Assembly (NCBI GenBank): GCA_900544675.1
Contig: UQVZ01000038.1
Location: 1-30,217, forward strand
Direction: 5' to 3'
DNA: 30,217 nucleotides
DNA from: an uncultured Bacteroides sp.
GTDB taxonomy: Bacteria > Bacteroidota > Bacteroidia > Bacteroidales > Bacteroidaceae
The notes beneath the pieces are model-generated. The model was not told the origin of the DNA. It made no database searches and worked only from the letters and a program-made list of their open reading frames with translations. Shown one piece after another: positions 8,849-17,701 of this stretch. The position numbers were made by a program, and so were the translations under genes. Every line of letters starts with the position of its first letter. Position 1 is the first letter of the stretch.

Positions 8849-10303
8849 TTATTCGTTAGCAAAAATTTCGTTTACTACTTCCTTGTCATCGAAGTGGTGT
8901 TTCACTCCTTTTATCTCCTGATAATTCTCGTGACCCTTTCCGGCTATCAGGATAACGTCTTGCGGTTGTGCCAGCATACAGGCGGTGCGTATCGCTTCTT
9001 TCCGGTCGGCGATGGACAATACCTTCTTCATGTCTTCCGGCTTCAAGCCTGCCAGCATGTCGTTGATGATATCCTGCGGCTCTTCGAAACGGGGATTGTC
9101 GGAGGTAATGATGACTTTGTCGCTCTGCTTTACCGACTCTTGTGCCATCAACGGACGTTTCCCTTTATCTCGGTTTCCGCCTGCGCCTACTACGGTAATG
9201 ACATGGCCTCTGCCGCGCAACACTTCATGGATAGCGCTCAACACGTTTTCCAGTGCGTCGGGCGTATGGGCATAATCGACGATGGCAGTATATCCTTTCT
9301 TGGAACGGATGGCGTCGAAACGTCCTGCCACAGGGCGCAAGGTGCTTAATATCAGCAATACATCTTCGGGCTGTTTGCCCAGCAGACAAGCGGCTCCATA
9401 TACGGCAAGCAGGTTGGAAGCATTGAAACGGCCGATGAACTGCACGTTTACTTCCCGGTTGTTGATGTCCAGCAGCATGCCGTCGAATCCGTCTTCCAAC
9501 ACTTTTCCCTTGAAGTCGCACAAGGTCCGCAAGGAATAGAAAGCCACACGTGCTTTGGTGTTCTGCACCATTACCTTGCCGTTCTTGTCATCCAGGTTGG
9601 TCAGTGCGAAAGCCGTTTTAGGCAGGTTGTCGAAGAATGTCTTCTTGGCTTTCAGGTAGTTCTCGAATGTCTTGTGGTAATCCAGATGGTCGCGCGTGAT
9701 GTTGGTAAAGATGCCTCCGGCAAACCGAAGTCCTCCGATACGCTTCTGGGCAATGGAGTGCGAGCTGACTTCCATAAAGGCATATTTGCATCCTTCGTCC
9801 GCCATTCTTCCCAACAGGCGGTTTAATGTAATCGGGTCGGGAGTGGTATGGTCGGTAGGTATGGCTTCGTCGTCGATGTAATTGCATACGGTAGAGAGCA
9901 AGCCTACTTTATAACCGAACCGGCGGAACATATTATATAATAAGGTGGCGATGGTGGTTTTCCCGTTCGTGCCGGTTACTCCTACCAAATCCAGTTTCGA
10001 TGTCGGGTCGCCGTAAAAGGCTGTAGCCAGTTTGCCTACGGCATCCTCGCTGTCTGCCACGCGTATGTATGTAACGGCTTCATTCAATGCTTCGGGAAGC
10101 TGTTCGCATACGATGGCTGCCGCTCCCTTTTCAATCGCTTTCTGTATATAGGCGTGGCCGTCGGTCTGTGTACCTTTTACAGCCACGAATAAGTTTCCGG
10201 ATTCGATAAGCCGGGAATCCATTTGGATACCTGTGATGTCCAGGTCGGTCTGTCCGATGGTCTCACAAGCGGTTACGGATTTGAAAATGTCTGTTAATTT
10301 CAT
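8849..10303 (-). CDS. murE: UDP-MurNAc-tripeptide synthetase MurE
   Basis: A cytoplasmic Mur ligase adding the third amino acid to UDP-MurNAc-L-Ala-D-Glu. The 484 residues include the P-loop GTNGKTT (111-117), 'TTPDPITLNRLL', and DNPR at residues 402-405. In the family the DNPR motif marks enzymes that use meso-diaminopimelate rather than lysine, so the peptidoglycan is predicted to be of the meso-DAP type. It sits 15 bases after ftsI and 12 before mraY, in the standard dcw order. Confidence 0.96.
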   Translation of the reverse strand: MKLTDIFKSVTACETIGQTDLDITGIQMDSRLIESGNLFVAVKGTQTDGHAYIQKAIEKGAAAIVCEQLPEALNEAVTYIRVADSEDAVGKLATAFYGDPTSKLDLVGVTGTNGKTTIATLLYNMFRRFGYKVGLLSTVCNYIDDEAIPTDHTTPDPITLNRLLGRMADEGCKYAFMEVSSHSIAQKRIGGLRFAGGIFTNITRDHLDYHKTFENYLKAKKTFFDNLPKTAFALTNLDDKNGKVMVQNTKARVAFYSLRTLCDFKGKVLEDGFDGMLLDINNREVNVQFIGRFNASNLLAVYGAACLLGKQPEDVLLILSTLRPVAGRFDAIRSKKGYTAIVDYAHTPDALENVLSAIHEVLRGRGHVITVVGAGGNRDKGKRPLMAQESVKQSDKVIITSDNPRFEEPQDIINDMLAGLKPEDMKKVLSIADRKEAIRTACMLAQPQDVILIAGKGHENYQEIKGVKHHFDDKEVVNEIFANE

Positions 10304-10318
10304 GTTTGTGTTGTATTT

Positions 10319-12469
10319 CTAGTTCTTCAATGTCAATGTTATCACTGCTCCTTTATGTAAAGTGCTTCCTGCCGGAATGCTTTGCGTGCGTACTTTGCCT
10401 ATGCCCGACAGGCGGACTTGCAGTCCGTGGCTTTCGAGCAAATAGACAGCATCCTTGGCTCCCATGCCGATGACGTTAGGCACCTGCTTGGCATTGACGG
10501 CAATGCTCTTTAGGTTGGCATGTTCGGTATTGGTGGAAGCCTTTCCCCAGATTGGCTCATCCGATTGGGGAATGGTTTGGCTGTTTCCCGGTATATGCAG
10601 GGCACGGAGCACATACGCCGCCTCTTCGATATCGCCGCTTTTCACCTTTGGAATGAATACGGAGGTGGAATCTTTGGCATCTGCCAAGTCGCGATACAGG
10701 TGTTTGGCATAGATACGCTCAGCAATCCGGCTGAACACGCTTCCTGCCTGCAAGCCTCCCGATGCCGGTCCGTGTGGAATCAGGATAGATACCATGCAGC
10801 TGTATTTAGGCGCTTCGGAAGGGAAATAGCCGCAGAAGCTGACCTGATAGCTTACACCTCCGGAGCGGTATCCGGCAGCACCTTGCGAAATCTGCGCCGT
10901 ACCTGTCTTACCGGATACATGAAACTGGGTGCTGCCTGCCGGCTTGGCAAGTCCTTGGGAGACTACTTTCCGTAAGATGCCGCGTATCATTGTCAGGGTG
11001 GTGTCCGAACAGATTTTCGGATTGACTATTTCTGTCGGGATTTCCTGGAGGGTCTCGCCATCTTTGGCTATCGCTTTGACGAACTTCGGTTTGACCATCA
11101 CGCCGTTGTTGGCTATGGCGTTGTAGAAGTTCAGGATATAGATGGGCGGGAACATGGTCTCGTATCCGATGCTCATCCAGGGCAGGCTGGTGCGGCTCCA
11201 CGGCATGGCACCTTTGATGCTGTCCCGCTCTTTCGGTCCCCATATACGCGGACTGGCTTCACCCACGAATCCTAAATTCAGCGGCTTGTCAATGCTCATC
11301 CGTTTTAATCCATCCACAAATTTCTGCGGATTGTTCTTGTAAAACTTGTCGATGATGCTTGATACACCCACATTCGATGACACTTCCAGGATGCGGGTGA
11401 CATCGATAGCGCCGTATCCGCCTTTGTACCAGTTCCAGTCTTTCATCCAGCTGCCGTACATGTTGACCATGCCGTTTCCGGTGTCTACCACATAATCGGG
11501 AGTGATGTATTTGTCTTCCAAAGCTACCATGATAGAAGCTGTCTTGAACGTAGACCCCGGCTCCATCAGGTTGCTGACGGCATTGTTACGCATTTCGTAA
11601 TAATGTCCGTCGTTGCCTCGTGTCATGTTCACGTTGGCTTTTACTTCGCCGGTAGCCACTTCCATGATGATGGCTACGCCCGACAGGGCTTCCAGATTGG
11701 TCAGCTGGTCGACCAATGCCTTTTCGGCAATATCCTGCATGTCGACATCAATGGTCGTAATGATGTCGCATCCGTCAACGGGAGGCTGGTCTACGATGTT
11801 CAGGTATTTGTTCATGACCTTCTGGCGGTGCGTAATGCCGTTCTTTCCGCGGAGGATAGAGTCGTAAGTCAGTTCCAGTCCATTCTTTGCACCCAGGCTC
11901 ATGTCGGGGAACATATCGCCCAGCGTACGCGCTGCCAATGAGCCGAACGGCTTTTTACGCTGGTTGAACACTTCTTCGTGTAGCCCGCCGGTATTTGGTC
12001 CCAAGCAGAACACGGGCAATTGCTTGACCTGTTTGTATTCGATGTACGAGATGCGTTTAGGGTAGAGCAGGTAGTGCCGGCTCTTTTTCCGTCTTCCCTT
12101 CAGGATGTGCTTGCGGAATTCCTGCGCGCTTTTATCGGGGAATATTTCGTGCAGCCCTTTGCAGATTTCCGTCAGGTGATTGGTCAGCAACGTATCACTT
12201 TCCTGATATCCTCCAGCCCGGAAGTCCATGTAGATTTTATATTCCGGCAGGCTGCTTGCCATCAGTTTCCCGTCGGCAGAGATGATGTTGCCTCGTGTAG
12301 GCGGAACAACGACATTCTCTTTCACGAAACGGTCGGCTACATCTTTCCAGTATTGCCGTTCGGCAAACATGATAAAGCCCGCCTTGACGATAATCAGTAT
12401 AGCCAAGACCAGCATGATGACTACAATGAAAGTGTAGCGGAACATGATATTTTTAATGCCTGGTATCAT
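10319..12469 (-). CDS. ftsI: FtsI/PBP3-type septal transpeptidase with PASTA domain
   Basis: A class B penicillin-binding protein that cross-links septal peptidoglycan. One N-terminal membrane anchor (about residues 12-35) is followed by the dimerisation domain and the transpeptidase domain. The nucleophile motif S-T-F-K is at 306-309, an S-S-N motif follows, and K-T-G is at 521-523. The last 60 residues form one PASTA domain ('VPNVIGMGAKDAVYLLESHG'). At 716 residues it is longer than the E. coli protein (588), in line with Bacteroidota and SpoVD-like homologues that carry PASTA. It starts six bases after ftsL and acts with FtsW and FtsL. Confidence 0.95.
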   Translation of the reverse strand: MIPGIKNIMFRYTFIVVIMLVLAILIIVKAGFIMFAERQYWKDVADRFVKENVVVPPTRGNIISADGKLMASSLPEYKIYMDFRAGGYQESDTLLTNHLTEICKGLHEIFPDKSAQEFRKHILKGRRKKSRHYLLYPKRISYIEYKQVKQLPVFCLGPNTGGLHEEVFNQRKKPFGSLAARTLGDMFPDMSLGAKNGLELTYDSILRGKNGITHRQKVMNKYLNIVDQPPVDGCDIITTIDVDMQDIAEKALVDQLTNLEALSGVAIIMEVATGEVKANVNMTRGNDGHYYEMRNNAVSNLMEPGSTFKTASIMVALEDKYITPDYVVDTGNGMVNMYGSWMKDWNWYKGGYGAIDVTRILEVSSNVGVSSIIDKFYKNNPQKFVDGLKRMSIDKPLNLGFVGEASPRIWGPKERDSIKGAMPWSRTSLPWMSIGYETMFPPIYILNFYNAIANNGVMVKPKFVKAIAKDGETLQEIPTEIVNPKICSDTTLTMIRGILRKVVSQGLAKPAGSTQFHVSGKTGTAQISQGAAGYRSGGVSYQVSFCGYFPSEAPKYSCMVSILIPHGPASGGLQAGSVFSRIAERIYAKHLYRDLADAKDSTSVFIPKVKSGDIEEAAYVLRALHIPGNSQTIPQSDEPIWGKASTNTEHANLKSIAVNAKQVPNVIGMGAKDAVYLLESHGLQVRLSGIGKVRTQSIPAGSTLHKGAVITLTLKN

Positions 12470-12475
12470 ATACGT

Positions 12476-12829
12476 TTACTCCTTGTTTTTAATCAGATAG
12501 GGAGGGGTCGTTGCGGTTTCCAGTCCCGTATTCTCGGTTTTCAGGTATTCTTCGATGCGCGACTGGCGGCTTTTCTCGGTCAGTTCCGAAGAAATGGTAA
12601 GGGCATCGTATTTGATGTCGGTCAGTTCTTTTTTCAGCCGGTCTATTTCTATCAGTTCCTGTTGGCTCGAATAGCGGTTGTCTATGTACAGGATAGTCAG
12701 GAAGACAATCAGTATCAACAGGTTAGTCTGCCTTCTTAAGAAGTTGTGTGCCAGGATGTCTCCCCCCATAATACTCTTGAACGTGATATGAGGCTGTTTC
12801 GGTTGTTCTGTATCGTTTTTGTTTGCCAT
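12476..12829 (-). CDS. ftsL: FtsL-like divisome protein
   Basis: A 117-residue single-pass membrane protein: a short polar N-terminus, one membrane segment at about residues 35-50 ('TNLLILIVFLTILYI'), then a periplasmic helix likely to form a coiled coil ('QQELIEIDRLKKELTDIKYDALTISSELTEKSRQ' region, residues 56-90). FtsL sequences diverge strongly, so the call rests on topology and on the position between rsmH and ftsI, which is invariant in dcw clusters. Its role is to scaffold FtsQ/B/L and activate FtsWI. Confidence 0.82.
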   Translation of the reverse strand: MANKNDTEQPKQPHITFKSIMGGDILAHNFLRRQTNLLILIVFLTILYIDNRYSSQQELIEIDRLKKELTDIKYDALTISSELTEKSRQSRIEEYLKTENTGLETATTPPYLIKNKE

Positions 12830-12870
12830 TCTCTTTCAGTTTTGCTCCTTTACACTTTGTGGTTTTGATT

Positions 12871-13797
12871 TTACTTATCCCGTTTCTCCGCTATCCGTAG
12901 CTTGGCGCTTCGTGAACGCGGGTTGCGGGTTATTTCTTCGTCCGTAGGTTGGGTCACTTTATTGACCGCCCGTAGCGGTGTATCGATGTTCCCGTAAAAG
13001 TCCTGTTTCATTTTTCCTTCCACATTGCCCGCCTTGATGAGGTTCTTCACCATCCGGTCTTCCAACGAATGATAGGTGATGACGACCAGCCTGCCGCCCG
13101 GCTTGAGCGCTTCGATGGCGGCGTTCAACATTTCTTTCAAGGCCTCCATCTCGTGGTTCACTTCGATGCGCAAGGCTTGGAACGCGCGTGCCAGTTCTTT
13201 CTTTTCCCGTTCTTTCCCGAAGAAGGGTTTGATGATTTCCAGGAAATCGTTGATGGTGGCAACAGGCTTTTGGCTGCGTGCCTTTACCAATGCCGCTGCC
13301 AGCCGGCGGCTGTTCTTCAGTTCGCCGTACAGGTAGAAAACGTCGGCAAGCCGTTCTTCCTCGTAGGTGTTCACGATGTCGGCGGCGGTCATGCCTGCCC
13401 GCTTGTTCATCCGCATGTCCAGATTGCCGTCGAAACGGAAAGAGAATCCGCGGGCGGAATCGTCGAAGTGATGCGACGAAACGCCCAAGTCGGCAAGAAT
13501 GGCATCCACTTGGTCTACGCCGTAGTAACGCAAGAAGTTGTGCAGGTAGCGGAAGTTGCTCCGTACGAAGGTGAAACGGGAGTCATCGGGGATATTTTGC
13601 TCGGCGTCTTCATCCTGGTCGAAGCCGAACAGGCGGCTGTTATCGCCCATGCGCCGCAATATCTCGCGTGAGTGTCCTCCGCCTCCGAAGGTCAAGTCGA
13701 CGTAGATGCCCTTGTCGTGCAGGTTCATTCCTTCCATGCTTTCGTTCAGTAACACCGGTATGTGATAAGTTTGTTGTTGCTCGTCCATTTCTTGCAT
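12871..13797 (-). CDS. rsmH: 16S rRNA m4C1402 methyltransferase RsmH (MraW)
   Basis: An S-adenosylmethionine-dependent methyltransferase that modifies N4 of C1402 in 16S rRNA. The 308 residues match the family. The SAM-binding loop is at residues 33-42 (V-D-L-T-F-G-G-G-G-H); further signatures are 'ILADLGVSSHHFDD', 'ALRIEVNHE', 'ITYHSLEDRMVK' and the C-terminal 'NPRSRSAKLRIAEK'. It is the first gene of the operon here. The gene that usually precedes it, mraZ, is absent: only about 290 bases separate it from the divergent glsA. The start could also be the ATG three codons in. Confidence 0.96.
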   Translation of the reverse strand: MQEMDEQQQTYHIPVLLNESMEGMNLHDKGIYVDLTFGGGGHSREILRRMGDNSRLFGFDQDEDAEQNIPDDSRFTFVRSNFRYLHNFLRYYGVDQVDAILADLGVSSHHFDDSARGFSFRFDGNLDMRMNKRAGMTAADIVNTYEEERLADVFYLYGELKNSRRLAAALVKARSQKPVATINDFLEIIKPFFGKEREKKELARAFQALRIEVNHEMEALKEMLNAAIEALKPGGRLVVITYHSLEDRMVKNLIKAGNVEGKMKQDFYGNIDTPLRAVNKVTQPTDEEITRNPRSRSAKLRIAEKRDK

Positions 13798-14091
13798 TGC
13801 TGTTTTTATACCCTTTTCACCTATTTATTCTATGAGCTGGTAAAATTACACATTTCGTAGCAAACAGCCTATAAGGTTTGTCGAAAATCTTTGAATAAGT
13901 TATCAACAGGTCGGGAGGTGCGGTGAGTAATGTGATGGGAGTGTGCACACTGCACTGTCTTTCTGTGCAGTTTTAGGGCATTGGGGATTCTTATTTGTTA
14001 TTTTTTTTACTGATTGCTATATTTTCCTTCCGAATTGTGAGCTACTTTGCGAAAGAAAAATTACATTTGCAAAGAAATCTATAATGAAGCA
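13798..14091. other. Divergent control region between rsmH and glsA
   Basis: No ORF of mraZ size fits on either strand. The region contains a perfect 10-base palindrome GTGTGCACAC at 13941-13950, overlapped by a hairpin ACTGCAC/GTGCAGT (13949-13955 with 13965-13971). These could be an operator or a leader hairpin; nothing decides. I find no perfect TAnnTTTG box pointing towards rsmH. Confidence 0.4.
14062..14069 (+). promoter_or_regulatory. Candidate -7 box for glsAB
   Basis: TACATTTG matches the Bacteroides TAnnTTTG consensus exactly and would give a leader of about 15 bases before the glsA ATG at 14092. No convincing -33 TTTG element is found at the usual spacing. Confidence 0.4.
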
Positions 14092-14910
14092 ATGGCAGAA
14101 AAATCGATTTTTTTAATAGACATTGATAAAATTCTGAAAGAGAAGGCGGGTGCAAAAGCTAAGTATGTGCCCCGTTTTCTGGTGTCTTATCTGAAGCGGA
14201 TTGTCCACCAGGATGAGATTAACGGCTTTCTGACGGATGTGAAGGATAAGACGGGAGTCGAGTTTTTGGCTGCATGCATGGATTTCCTGGATGCGAAGTT
14301 AGAGGTAGAGGGGTTGGAAAACTTGCCTCAGGAAGGTTTGTGCACCTTTGTCTCCAATCATCCGCTGGGCGGACAAGACGGGGTGGCTTTAGGCTATCTG
14401 CTGGGGAAACATTACGACGGACGCATCAAATACCTGGTCAATGACCTGCTGATGAACCTTCACGGATTGGCTCCGTTGTGCATTCCCATCAACAAGACAG
14501 GGTCGCAATCGCGCGATTTCCCCCGTATGGTAGAGGCAGGCTTCCGTTCGGACAGCCACATCATCATGTTTCCTGCGGGCATCTGTTCGCGTCGCCGGAA
14601 TGGTGTGATTCAAGATTTGGCATGGAAGAAGACGTTTATCACGAAAAGTGTCGAGACGCAACGTGATGTCGTTCCGATTCATTTCGAGGGAAGAAACTCG
14701 AATTTCTTCTACAATCTTGCCAATGTGTGCAAGTTCTTGGGGATACGTTTCAACATCGCCATGCTGTATCTGGCAGATGAAATGTTCAAGAACCGACACA
14801 AGACGTTCCGCGTAACCATCGGGAAGCCGATTCCCTGGCAGACTTTCAGCAAGTCGAAATCGCCAGCCGAATGGGCTGCTTATGTGCGCGACTTGGTATA
14901 TAAACTGTAA
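14092..14910 (+). CDS. glsA: GlsA-type O-acyltransferase of glycine lipid synthesis
   Basis: A 272-residue PlsC-like acyltransferase. In Bacteroides the GlsA protein esterifies a second fatty acid onto N-acyl-3-hydroxyacyl-glycine to give the diacylated glycine lipids. The active-site block N-H-P-L-G-G-Q-D is at residues 89-96 (catalytic H90 and D96), and the substrate-binding FPAG motif with an arginine-rich follow-up lies near residue 160 ('MFPAGICSRRRNG'). I chose ATG 14092 over an upstream in-frame TTG at 14047 because the latter would place the -7 box inside the gene. The next gene starts 18 bases on and is the matching N-acyltransferase. The pairing, more than this protein alone, supports GlsA over a lysophosphatidate acyltransferase. 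Confidence 0.83.
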   Translation: MAEKSIFLIDIDKILKEKAGAKAKYVPRFLVSYLKRIVHQDEINGFLTDVKDKTGVEFLAACMDFLDAKLEVEGLENLPQEGLCTFVSNHPLGGQDGVALGYLLGKHYDGRIKYLVNDLLMNLHGLAPLCIPINKTGSQSRDFPRMVEAGFRSDSHIIMFPAGICSRRRNGVIQDLAWKKTFITKSVETQRDVVPIHFEGRNSNFFYNLANVCKFLGIRFNIAMLYLADEMFKNRHKTFRVTIGKPIPWQTFSKSKSPAEWAAYVRDLVYKL

Positions 14911-14928
14911 ATTAGACAAATAACAAAT

Positions 14929-15918
14929 ATGGAAGCTATTATTGCACCGGTTGATCGGGAATTGTTGAAATCGGAATTGACACCGGACAAACGTTTGAGG
15001 TCAACGAACAAAAGTAATAACGAGATTTACATTGTAGACTGGAAAAACGCTCCGAATACACTGAAAGAAATCGGACGTTTGCGTGAAATCGCTTTTCGTG
15101 CTGCAGGGGGAGGAACGGGACAATCGGTCGACCTGGACGAATACGACCTGATGGAGAATCCTTATCAGCAGTTGATTGTGTGGAATCCCGACGCCCAAGA
15201 AATATTGGGAGGTTATCGCTATTTGTTGGGCAATGAAGTGGAGTTTGATAAAGCAGGCAAACCGATACTGGCTACTGCCCACATGTTCAATTTCTCTGAA
15301 AAATTCCTGAAAGAATATCTTCCTACTACCATCGAGTTGGGACGTTCGTTCGTGACACTCGAATACCAGTCGACCCGTGCCGGCTCGAAAGGCTTGTTTG
15401 CCCTCGATAACTTATGGGACGGATTGGGCGCGTTGACCGTAGTCAAGCCGAACGTGAAATACCTTTTCGGTAAGATGACGATGTATCCCAGCTATAACCG
15501 TTTCGGCCGCGACATGATTCTGTATTTCCTGAAAAAGCATTTCTCGGATAAAGACAACTTGATAACCCCGATGGAGCCTCTGCGCATCGAGACAGACGAG
15601 GCGGTGCTGAAAGACATCTTCTGCTATGATACCTTTAAGGAAGACTATCGTGTGTTGAACCGCGAAGTGCGCAAGCTGGGCTATAACATTCCGCCGCTGG
15701 TGAATGCCTACATGAGCCTGTCGCCCACGATGCGTATGTTCGGCACGGCTATCAACGATGGTTTCGGGATGGTAGAAGAAACCGGTATCCTGATAGCGGT
15801 CGATGAGATATTGGAAGAAAAGCGCGTGCGCCATATCGAATCCTATCTGCGTGAGCATCCCGAAGCGCTTCAGTTTACGTCGGGAGCCAATCCGGTCGTA
15901 TCGAAAAAAGCTGAGTAA
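14929..15918 (+). CDS. glsB: GlsB-type glycine N-acyltransferase
   Basis: A 329-residue GNAT-like N-acyltransferase of the family that includes ornithine acyltransferase OlsB and the Bacteroides GlsB/commendamide synthase. GlsB joins a 3-hydroxy fatty acyl group to glycine, giving commendamide-type N-acyl glycine, which GlsA then acylates. Seen here are 'IGRLREIAFRAAGGGTGQ', 'EILGGYRYLLG' and 'TTIELGRSFVTLEYQ', all typical of the family. It is translated from a start 18 bases after glsA. Glycine specificity is inferred from the pairing and the taxon; the sequence alone would also allow another amino acid acceptor. The proteins are expected at the inner membrane face. Confidence 0.82.
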   Translation: MEAIIAPVDRELLKSELTPDKRLRSTNKSNNEIYIVDWKNAPNTLKEIGRLREIAFRAAGGGTGQSVDLDEYDLMENPYQQLIVWNPDAQEILGGYRYLLGNEVEFDKAGKPILATAHMFNFSEKFLKEYLPTTIELGRSFVTLEYQSTRAGSKGLFALDNLWDGLGALTVVKPNVKYLFGKMTMYPSYNRFGRDMILYFLKKHFSDKDNLITPMEPLRIETDEAVLKDIFCYDTFKEDYRVLNREVRKLGYNIPPLVNAYMSLSPTMRMFGTAINDGFGMVEETGILIAVDEILEEKRVRHIESYLREHPEALQFTSGANPVVSKKAE

Positions 15919-15952
15919 GCGATAGGAAAATCATTTATAAATCGCTATTTTT

Positions 15953-16033
15953 GAACACAGAGGCACAAAGACACAGAGCCTTATCTCTATTTATATTAAA
16001 TTAGTATCTCTGTGGCTTTGTGCCTCTGTGTTT
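15953..16033. repeat. CACAGAG-module inverted repeat after glsB
   Basis: The arms 15953-15978 and 16008-16033 are inverted copies matching at 24 of 26 positions, with a loop of about 29 AT-rich bases. The left arm is the same TTGAACACAGAG sequence that opens the core of the composite elements at 5917 and 24145. The transcript would fold into a long hairpin followed by a T-rich stretch, so it may serve as a bidirectional terminator between glsB and dgt. Confidence 0.85.
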
Positions 16034-16131
16034 GATTGTTTATGACACACCTTATTTTAGGGAATTTATCTTCTGTCGCGCCCGAAGATATGTCTTTCGG
16101 TCAAGTCAATAGGTTGCGTTATCCCATGCAG

Positions 16132-16226
16132 TCCAGTCCTCGCAGAATCCGAATTAGCCAGGACTGGAGTCCTAGTATAGCGAGGACTGCAATCCGGATG
16201 AAGTACGACTCCAGTCCTGATTAGCC
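16132..16226. repeat. Nested AGGACTGG inverted repeats
   Basis: Four arms with the AGTCCT/AGGACT core can pair in alternative ways. AGGACTGGAGTC (16160-16171) is a perfect inverted copy of 16207-16218. TCCAGTCCT (16132-16140) pairs with 16160-16168. CAGTCCTCGC (16134-16143) pairs with 16180-16189. ATTAGCC also occurs twice (16153-16159, 16220-16226). The element lies just after the 3' end of dgt. Together with 16034-16131, where I see nothing, it completes the glsB-dgt gap. Confidence 0.8.
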
Positions 16227-16248
16227 GGGATGGAGAGGCAGCCTGTTT

Positions 16249-17583
16249 CTATACCGCCGGCAAGCTGTTTCCGTTTATTTTCCGATACAAGTCGAGGGCA
16301 TAGACATCGGTCATGCCGGAGATATAGTCCAATACTGCCTGGATTTTTCCATACAGGGTAGGCGCCTGCATGTCGTATTGATGAGAGACGCGGTTTATCA
16401 ATAATTGCGAATAGGCTTTATGCGGATAGCGCACGGCCTCTATCATCAGGTCGACCAGCGTAGTAATGACCTGATAACCTGCCAACTCGATGTCGAGCAC
16501 GTCTTTGGCGCAATAAATCTTGGCAAAGGCGGTTTCCGAACATTTCTTGTAAGCTTCGCGCACGGGCGAGGCTATCTGTTTGATGAGCGGTCCCTGGAAG
16601 GTTCCCGCCAGGATTTCCTCCTCATGTTCCACAAAAGTCTCTACGCAGGCACGGGTCAGCACACCGATGGCAGACGAGCGTAGATAGGCTATCTGCTCGT
16701 TGGTATCGGTCACGAGCTGGCATATCTTATGGATGCGCTTCAGCCGTTCTTCGGTGAAGAAGCAGGCATATAGTTCCTTGGTCTCTTGGGTAGTCAGGAT
16801 TTTCAGTTTGTGCGCGTCTTCGATGTCCATCATCTGATAACAGATGTCGTCGGCGGCTTCTACCAGGTAGACCAGCGGATGGCGGGCATAGCGCACGGGC
16901 TCTCCTTCCTTGCTGAGCCGGATAATGCCTAACTCGCGGGCAATGCGCTCATAGTCTGCCTGCTCGCTTAGGAAGAACCCGAACTTTTGTTTCCCGCCGG
17001 CAAGTTGGGAAGAGAACGGATACTTTACGATGGAAGCCAGGGTAGAGTAAGTCAGGACAAAACCGCCCGGGCGGCGTCCTCGGAACTGATGGGTCAGAAG
17101 GCGGAAAGCGTTGGCGTTGCCTTCGAAGTGCGTCAGGTCTTCCCATTCGGCCGGGCTCAGCAAGGGCTTTAATGCCTGCCCCTTTCCTTCCGAGAAATAA
17201 GTGCCGATAGCTGTCTCGCCCGAATGGCCGAAAGGCGGATTCCCCATATCGTGTGCCAGACAGGCGGCAGATACTATCGACCCGATTTCCGTCAGGTGTG
17301 AGCCTGCCAGTTCCGGATGTTTCTGAAGCAGGAGATGAGCGACGTCGTTTCCTAACGAGCGTCCTACGCAAGATACTTCCAGACTATGCGTCAAGCGGTT
17401 GTGCACGAAGATGCTGCCCGGCAAAGGAAATACCTGGGTCTTGTTCTGCAAGCGGCGGAACGGAGACGAGAATATCAGCCGGTCATAGTCACGTTGAAAC
17501 TCGGTGCGGTCTTCTTTCCTTACTTCGTGCAGGGCTTCCAGCCCGAAGCGTTTGTTTGATATCAGTTGGTTCCAGTTCATCAT
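16249..17583 (-). CDS. dgt: dGTP triphosphohydrolase (HD family)
   Basis: A cytoplasmic dNTPase that cleaves dGTP, and often other dNTPs, to the nucleoside and tripolyphosphate, limiting dNTP pools. The HD-domain metal ligands are visible: H66 ('NRLTHSLEVS'), H111-D112 ('CLAHDMGNPPFGHSGE') and D245 ('LVEAADDICYQ'). The 'FSSPFRRLQNKTQV' block near residue 38 is typical of dGTPases. At 444 residues it fits the shorter dGTPase-like subfamily. Two adjacent ATG codons (17583, 17580) are possible starts. Transcribed away from dut; both genes act on the dNTP pool. Confidence 0.92.
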   Translation of the reverse strand: MMNWNQLISNKRFGLEALHEVRKEDRTEFQRDYDRLIFSSPFRRLQNKTQVFPLPGSIFVHNRLTHSLEVSCVGRSLGNDVAHLLLQKHPELAGSHLTEIGSIVSAACLAHDMGNPPFGHSGETAIGTYFSEGKGQALKPLLSPAEWEDLTHFEGNANAFRLLTHQFRGRRPGGFVLTYSTLASIVKYPFSSQLAGGKQKFGFFLSEQADYERIARELGIIRLSKEGEPVRYARHPLVYLVEAADDICYQMMDIEDAHKLKILTTQETKELYACFFTEERLKRIHKICQLVTDTNEQIAYLRSSAIGVLTRACVETFVEHEEEILAGTFQGPLIKQIASPVREAYKKCSETAFAKIYCAKDVLDIELAGYQVITTLVDLMIEAVRYPHKAYSQLLINRVSHQYDMQAPTLYGKIQAVLDYISGMTDVYALDLYRKINGNSLPAV

Positions 17584-17613
17584 AATTCTTCTGTTCTATC
17601 AGATGTCGGCTTG

Positions 17614-17621
17614 CAAATGTA
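17614..17621 (-). promoter_or_regulatory. Candidate -7 box for dgt
   Basis: On the minus strand this reads TACATTTG, an exact TAnnTTTG match, 30 bases upstream of the dgt start codon. A GTTTA sequence lies about 23 bases further upstream but is a poor -33 element. Confidence 0.5.
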
Positions 17622-17701
17622 TAAAAGATTCGTTTAAAAAATGGTAAACGTGTTTATAAATCCTGCGAAATGTGTATTTTCGCAGATAATTTAGTCGGAG
17701 G

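Noticed and set aside
13900..13908. TTATCAACA, one mismatch from a DnaA box
   Set aside because: Single site, no cluster of boxes, no AT-rich unwinding region or dnaA/dnaN context; not an origin.
16036..16224. 62-codon open frame between glsB and dgt
   Set aside because: More than half of it is made of the AGGACTGG palindromic repeats, so the frame is probably accidental.
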